DNA of 7,730 bases from SIG578 sp964508295 (GTDB lineage Bacteria > Bacillota > Clostridia > Oscillospirales > Ruminococcaceae): positions 1 to 7,730 of the forward strand of contig CAZDSQ010000071.1 of the NCBI GenBank assembly GCA_964508295.1. The letters are read 5' to 3'. Under the pieces are notes generated by a model. That model was not told the origin of the DNA, ran no database searches, and worked only from the letters and a program-made list of their open reading frames with translations. The translations under genes were made by a program, and so were the position numbers. Positions 5,496 to 7,730 of the stretch are shown in pieces. Each line of letters opens with the position of its first letter. Within the stretch, counting starts at the first letter, position 1.

Positions 5496-7100
5496 CTATT
5501 TTTTAATCTCAACATAGTGTGGAACTCTTTTTGTCAAATCGGTTTCGTAGTAAACAATTCCGTTTTGATAATTAAAGTCGTAAACCCATTCTGTTGTCTG
5601 GAATAAGATCTTGCCTGTGTTGTCAACAACGGCATATTCACCTTGTCGAACAGAGTTTGTATCAACACAATCTACTGAGTATCTGTTTGTGTCCCATATT
5701 TCAGTTACTGACATTTTTATCGGGTCAAACAAGAAATTGCCTTTTGTATCAATAACTGTGTAATATTTGCTGCCCTCCTTGTTTTCAAAAACAAGCTGTG
5801 CCGTTCCGTCTGATTTAAAACCTGTTGCATCTGTTACATCAACATTATCTATTTTCTTAATAATATTTCCGTTGGAATCAAAGAGTGAAAAGCCGTCTAC
5901 GTGATAGGTATATCCCATAGTAATTACCGAGTTAGTCTTGCTGTCGTAATATTTGCTTCCAAAGGTTTGATGACAGTTCTCATTAAAATTCAAGGCAAAG
6001 TTTTCTGTTTTTCCGTTTGAATAAATCTTGCAGCATCTGTTGGCGCCGCCGAAGCTTGCATATAAGCTGTACATTTCGACAGCAAGTCCGTCTTTAAATG
6101 TCAGCCCGCATTTGATTATACTGCTGATGTTATCATCTCTCAGGTTTTCAGAGCTTTGTATTTTTGCAATGCTGTTTGTCTTTATGTTGTAAAGATAACA
6201 GATATCGTTATCAAGCTCAAAAGCTAAAATGCCATCTCTGCAATAGTAAAGTTGCTTTTTAAAATAGTCTGCGGAGGCGTCGTCACCGATAGTTTTTAAA
6301 ATGGGGTTGTCTGAGGATAATGGTACCACCCATTTGCCGTTTGAATCAACAAAGCCAAGCTTGTAGCTTACGCCGTTATAGCTTTCGGTTTTACTGTAAA
6401 CTAAAACGTAGCCGTCCTTAAACATTTCTTCGCCGTAATGTTCCGGAATAATAACGGAGGCACCGCCGACAGAATCGGTTGTAAAAAGAATTTTTCCGTC
6501 GGAGGCTCGTCTGAGTCTATATATCATTTTATCATTGCTGTATATAGATGTGATAACAGAACCGTTGTAAACATTGGTGTCGTTATCTTCATCATCATCA
6601 AAGGTAAAGGTTTTATATCCGTTATAGTCCACACAATAATCATTTCCTTCAGAGGACCACCAAATGCTGTAGCCATTCGGTTCATCGGCGTTGTAGCGTG
6701 CTCTGATCGGGTCAATATCAGGCTCTTTTTTAGAGGTCGAGCTTGTTGCTGTAGCCTTTGATGAGGTCGCGGTAGACTGGCTCGGCTTGGTCGATGACGT
6801 CTTGTTAACGCTTGCCGTGCTTGATACTTTTTTGCTTGAGCTTGTGCCTACACTGCTTGGCTTTTTGCTGGATGTTGAGCTTGCAACAGATGCAGCCTCT
6901 GAAGATGTAGATGGTGCCAAGTCCTCTGAACTGGTAGCCTCATCTGTGTGAGTATCTGACATCTCGCTTGATGTGTCTGACTCAGTCATTGCTGTGGCAG
7001 AGGATGCGCCCTGTGCGCCTCCATCTCCGCAACCGCTCAGTAATGAAATCATGCCGAGCATAAGCGAAAGGCTGATAATTATGGATAAGATCTTTTTCAC
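5496..7100 (-). CDS. Surface lipoprotein with Ser/Thr-rich stalk and WG-type repeats
   Basis: A 534-residue protein. The signal peptide (MKK, then a hydrophobic core to 21) ends in the lipobox LSGC, so C24 would be lipid-modified and the protein tethered outside the membrane. Residues about 31-125 are a low-complexity Ser/Thr/Ala/Lys stalk that would lift the domain away through the wall. The rest is beta-rich with short repeats of the type fVD-sNGk-hhhP: GFVDSNGKWVVP (249-260), FSLFDSNGNIIKK (404-416), YTVIDTKGNFLFDP (447-460) and YAVVDNTGKILF (489-500). These resemble WG/KWG repeats, which often form propeller-like or solenoid folds with binding roles. An acidic run, DDDEDND (168-174), might bind cations. 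No enzyme motif is seen and the ligand is unknown. The start is a GTG at 7100, supported by GGGAG seven bases upstream and the immediate MKK signal sequence. It has a consensus promoter and faces an XRE regulator across a region with operator-like palindromes. Confidence 0.88.
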   Translation of the reverse strand: MKKILSIIISLSLMLGMISLLSGCGDGGAQGASSATAMTESDTSSEMSDTHTDEATSSEDLAPSTSSEAASVASSTSSKKPSSVGTSSSKKVSSTASVNKTSSTKPSQSTATSSKATATSSTSKKEPDIDPIRARYNADEPNGYSIWWSSEGNDYCVDYNGYKTFTFDDDEDNDTNVYNGSVITSIYSNDKMIYRLRRASDGKILFTTDSVGGASVIIPEHYGEEMFKDGYVLVYSKTESYNGVSYKLGFVDSNGKWVVPLSSDNPILKTIGDDASADYFKKQLYYCRDGILAFELDNDICYLYNIKTNSIAKIQSSENLRDDNISSIIKCGLTFKDGLAVEMYSLYASFGGANRCCKIYSNGKTENFALNFNENCHQTFGSKYYDSKTNSVITMGYTYHVDGFSLFDSNGNIIKKIDNVDVTDATGFKSDGTAQLVFENKEGSKYYTVIDTKGNFLFDPIKMSVTEIWDTNRYSVDCVDTNSVRQGEYAVVDNTGKILFQTTEWVYDFNYQNGIVYYETDLTKRVPHYVEIKK

Positions 7101-7128
7101 AATACCACTCCCATATATGTTTTAAATA

Positions 7129-7146
7129 AAATAACTATAGTTATTT
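7129..7146. promoter_or_regulatory. Putative main operator: 18-bp perfect palindrome
   Basis: AAATAACTATAGTTATTT reads identically on both strands. It lies about 4 to 22 bases downstream of the predicted lipoprotein transcription start (near 7150), the classical place for a repressor site. The divergent XRE regulator is the natural candidate to bind it. The symmetry is exact, which at this length is unlikely by chance even in AT-rich DNA. Confidence 0.65.
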
Positions 7147-7154
7147 ATTTAATA

Positions 7155-7168
7155 GTAATTATAGCAAT
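7155..7168. promoter_or_regulatory. Putative secondary operator over the lipoprotein -10 box
   Basis: GTAATTATAGCAAT matches the core of the perfect palindrome (ATAACTATAGTTAT) at 10 of 14 positions and covers the -10 box at 7158-7163. Its centre is 24 bases from that of the main palindrome. Part of the likeness is forced by the TATAAT box itself, so this is the weakest of the three sites. Confidence 0.35.
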
Positions 7169-7186
7169 TTGTGTATTAAGTGTCAA
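7158..7186 (-). promoter_or_regulatory. Perfect consensus sigma-A promoter of the lipoprotein gene
   Basis: On the minus strand TTGACA (7186-7181) is followed by exactly 17 bases and TATAAT (7163-7158): both boxes are full consensus at optimal spacing. The expected start near 7150 gives a 50-base leader. Such a strong promoter usually needs a repressor, which agrees with the palindromes on and around it. Confidence 0.9.
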
Positions 7187-7197
7187 GAGTTTAAAAT
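7169..7197 (+). promoter_or_regulatory. Possible weak promoter of the XRE regulator gene
   Basis: TTGTGT (7169-7174) and TAAAAT (7192-7197) are 17 bases apart on the plus strand. The -35 box matches only three of six, so this is tentative. If real, it overlaps the -35 box of the lipoprotein promoter back to back, and a protein bound at the third operator-like site (7199-7212) would cover its start. Confidence 0.25.
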
Positions 7198-7198
7198 A

Positions 7199-7212
7199 AT
7201 AATTATAGTTGT
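7199..7212. promoter_or_regulatory. Putative third operator-like site
   Basis: ATAATTATAGTTGT matches the core of the perfect palindrome (7131-7144) at 12 of 14 positions. It lies upstream of the lipoprotein -35 box and on the start side of the XRE gene, where it could mediate autoregulation. Its centre is 68 bases from that of the main palindrome. Confidence 0.45.
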
Positions 7213-7280
7213 GATTAGTTAAGGAATTAAAAACGGATCTTACCCATTCTGATATCAAATGCTATAAGAAAGGAACACAT

Positions 7281-7619
7281 TTGAAAATGGTTCAGTATCA
7301 CATTGGGAATAAAATAAAGGAAAGGCGCAATGAACTTAAACTGTCGCAGGAGCAGCTTGCCTTGCAGGCGGGCGTTACACCGACCTATCTCGGTCAGATC
7401 GAACGAGCCGAGAGGAACCCCACCGTCTGTTTGCTTGAAAAGCTTGCAAACGCTTTAAGGGTTGATATAGGATATTTTTTTGATTATGAGTCTACAGCCG
7501 CGATGAGCCCTGCCGAAAGCAGAATTTTGTATTCGCTTTCAGAGCTAAATGAGGGGCAAAAGAGTTCTGTTGCCCAGCTTGTTGAGATGGTAGTTGATAC
7601 TATGAAAAACGGTAAGTGA
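7281..7619 (+). CDS. XRE-family helix-turn-helix transcriptional regulator
   Basis: A 112-residue DNA-binding protein. Residues about 8-65 form a classical Cro/C1-type (HTH_3) domain: IGNKIKERRNELKLSQEQLA places the turn at LSQEQLALQAGV (21-32), and TPTYLGQIERAERNP (33-47) is the recognition helix with the family's usual IE.xxRNP ending. LLEKLANALRVDIGYFF (51-67) completes the five-helix bundle. The C-terminal 45 residues contain a helix (about 76-108) that may serve dimerisation; no ligand or peptidase domain is seen. The start is uncertain: the TTG at 7281 lies six bases after AGGA (7271-7274), which is ideal, whereas the ATG at 7287 lies 12 bases away; they differ by two residues. It diverges from the lipoprotein gene and most likely controls that gene and itself through the TATAG palindromes, by analogy with other XRE repressors. 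Confidence 0.92.
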   Translation: MKMVQYHIGNKIKERRNELKLSQEQLALQAGVTPTYLGQIERAERNPTVCLLEKLANALRVDIGYFFDYESTAAMSPAESRILYSLSELNEGQKSSVAQLVEMVVDTMKNGK

Positions 7620-7643
7620 TTTATTAAAATAAAAGGCGTAAGT

Positions 7644-7680
7644 AAAAAGGACAGATTCAAAATGAATCTGTCCTTTTTTT
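7644..7680. terminator. Terminator after the XRE gene, identical copy of the M23 terminator
   Basis: GGACAGATTCA (7649-7659) pairs perfectly with TGAATCTGTCC (7663-7673) around AAA, with five A before and seven T after. All 37 bases equal 5263-5299, loop and tails included. It follows the XRE stop codon by 24 bases and is symmetrical enough to work on both strands. Confidence 0.92.
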
Positions 7681-7690
7681 GTATAACGAA

Positions 7691-7713
7691 AACCACGCCA
7701 TAGTGGCGTGGTT
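7691..7713 (-). terminator. Hairpin near the right edge, possible terminator of a minus-strand gene
   Basis: AACCACGCCA (7691-7700) pairs perfectly with TGGCGTGGTT (7704-7713) around TAG. On the minus strand it is followed by TTTTCGTT, a modest T tract; on the plus strand only TT follows. It most likely ends a gene entering from the right on the minus strand, for which TTA at 7723-7725 could be the stop codon, but the window ends too soon to tell. Its build resembles the hairpin at 28-46. Confidence 0.5.
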
Positions 7714-7730
7714 CAAAAGAGCTTAAGCGG

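Noticed and set aside
6588..6600. TCATCATCATCA simple repeat as a phase-variation tract
   Set aside because: It is a trinucleotide run coding for the acidic DDD stretch; length change would not shift the frame, and four units are too few to suggest slippage control.
1..7730. CRISPR array, tRNA or rRNA genes, prophage
   Set aside because: No regularly spaced repeats, no cloverleaf-like or rRNA-like segments, and no phage structural or integrase genes were seen on either strand; the XRE regulator alone is not evidence of a prophage.

Overview
The window looks like chromosomal DNA of an endospore-forming, low-to-moderate GC member of the Clostridia, most likely an Oscillospiraceae/Ruminococcaceae-type gut or gut-like lineage. 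The evidence is a full SpoIVB sporulation protease, strong Gram-positive ribosome binding sites (GGGAGG, AAAGGAGATGA), sigma-A-type promoters, a LysM/G5/M23 cell-wall enzyme, a lipoprotein with a Ser/Thr-rich stalk, and a CTCCCTTGCCTAAAGGGAG element of a kind I recall as dispersed in such genomes. The family placement is inference; no rRNA or tRNA is present to fix it.

Layout, left to right. (1) 23-52: terminator hairpin. (2) 70-1305, minus: cytoplasmic TIM-barrel glycosidase-like protein with a GDEP motif; its promoter (1348-1376) contains a palindrome. (3) 1448-1936, plus: a REP-associated Y1/HUH transposase (RAYT) whose coding sequence contains two inverted copies of a 27-bp palindromic REP-like element. 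(4) 1935-1964: shared terminator between convergent genes. (5) 1971-3197, minus: spoIVB. (6) 3198-3507: divergent intergenic region with a foldable element of unknown role, a promoter, and a 10-bp direct repeat at the transcription start. (7) 3508-5244, plus: membrane-anchored LysM-G5-M23 endopeptidase. (8) 5245-5495: bidirectional terminator followed by a 145-bp MITE-like inverted-repeat element flanked by TA. (9) 5496-7100, minus: GTG-started lipoprotein with WG-type repeats, read from a perfect consensus promoter (TTGACA-17-TATAAT). (10) 7101-7280: regulatory region with an 18-bp perfect palindrome and two related sites. (11) 7281-7619, plus: XRE-family regulator, diverging from the lipoprotein gene. 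(12) 7644-7713: a terminator identical over 37 bp to the one at 5263-5299, then another hairpin.

The genes are mostly single transcription units separated by strong terminators. Three pairings stand out: the RAYT with the palindromes inside its own gene; spoIVB diverging from a cell-wall endopeptidase, with spo0A not found beside it; and the XRE regulator facing a lipoprotein promoter decorated with TATAG-centred operators, a likely autonomous repressor/target module. The most unusual signal is the in-frame, opposed pair of REP-like palindromes inside the transposase gene.
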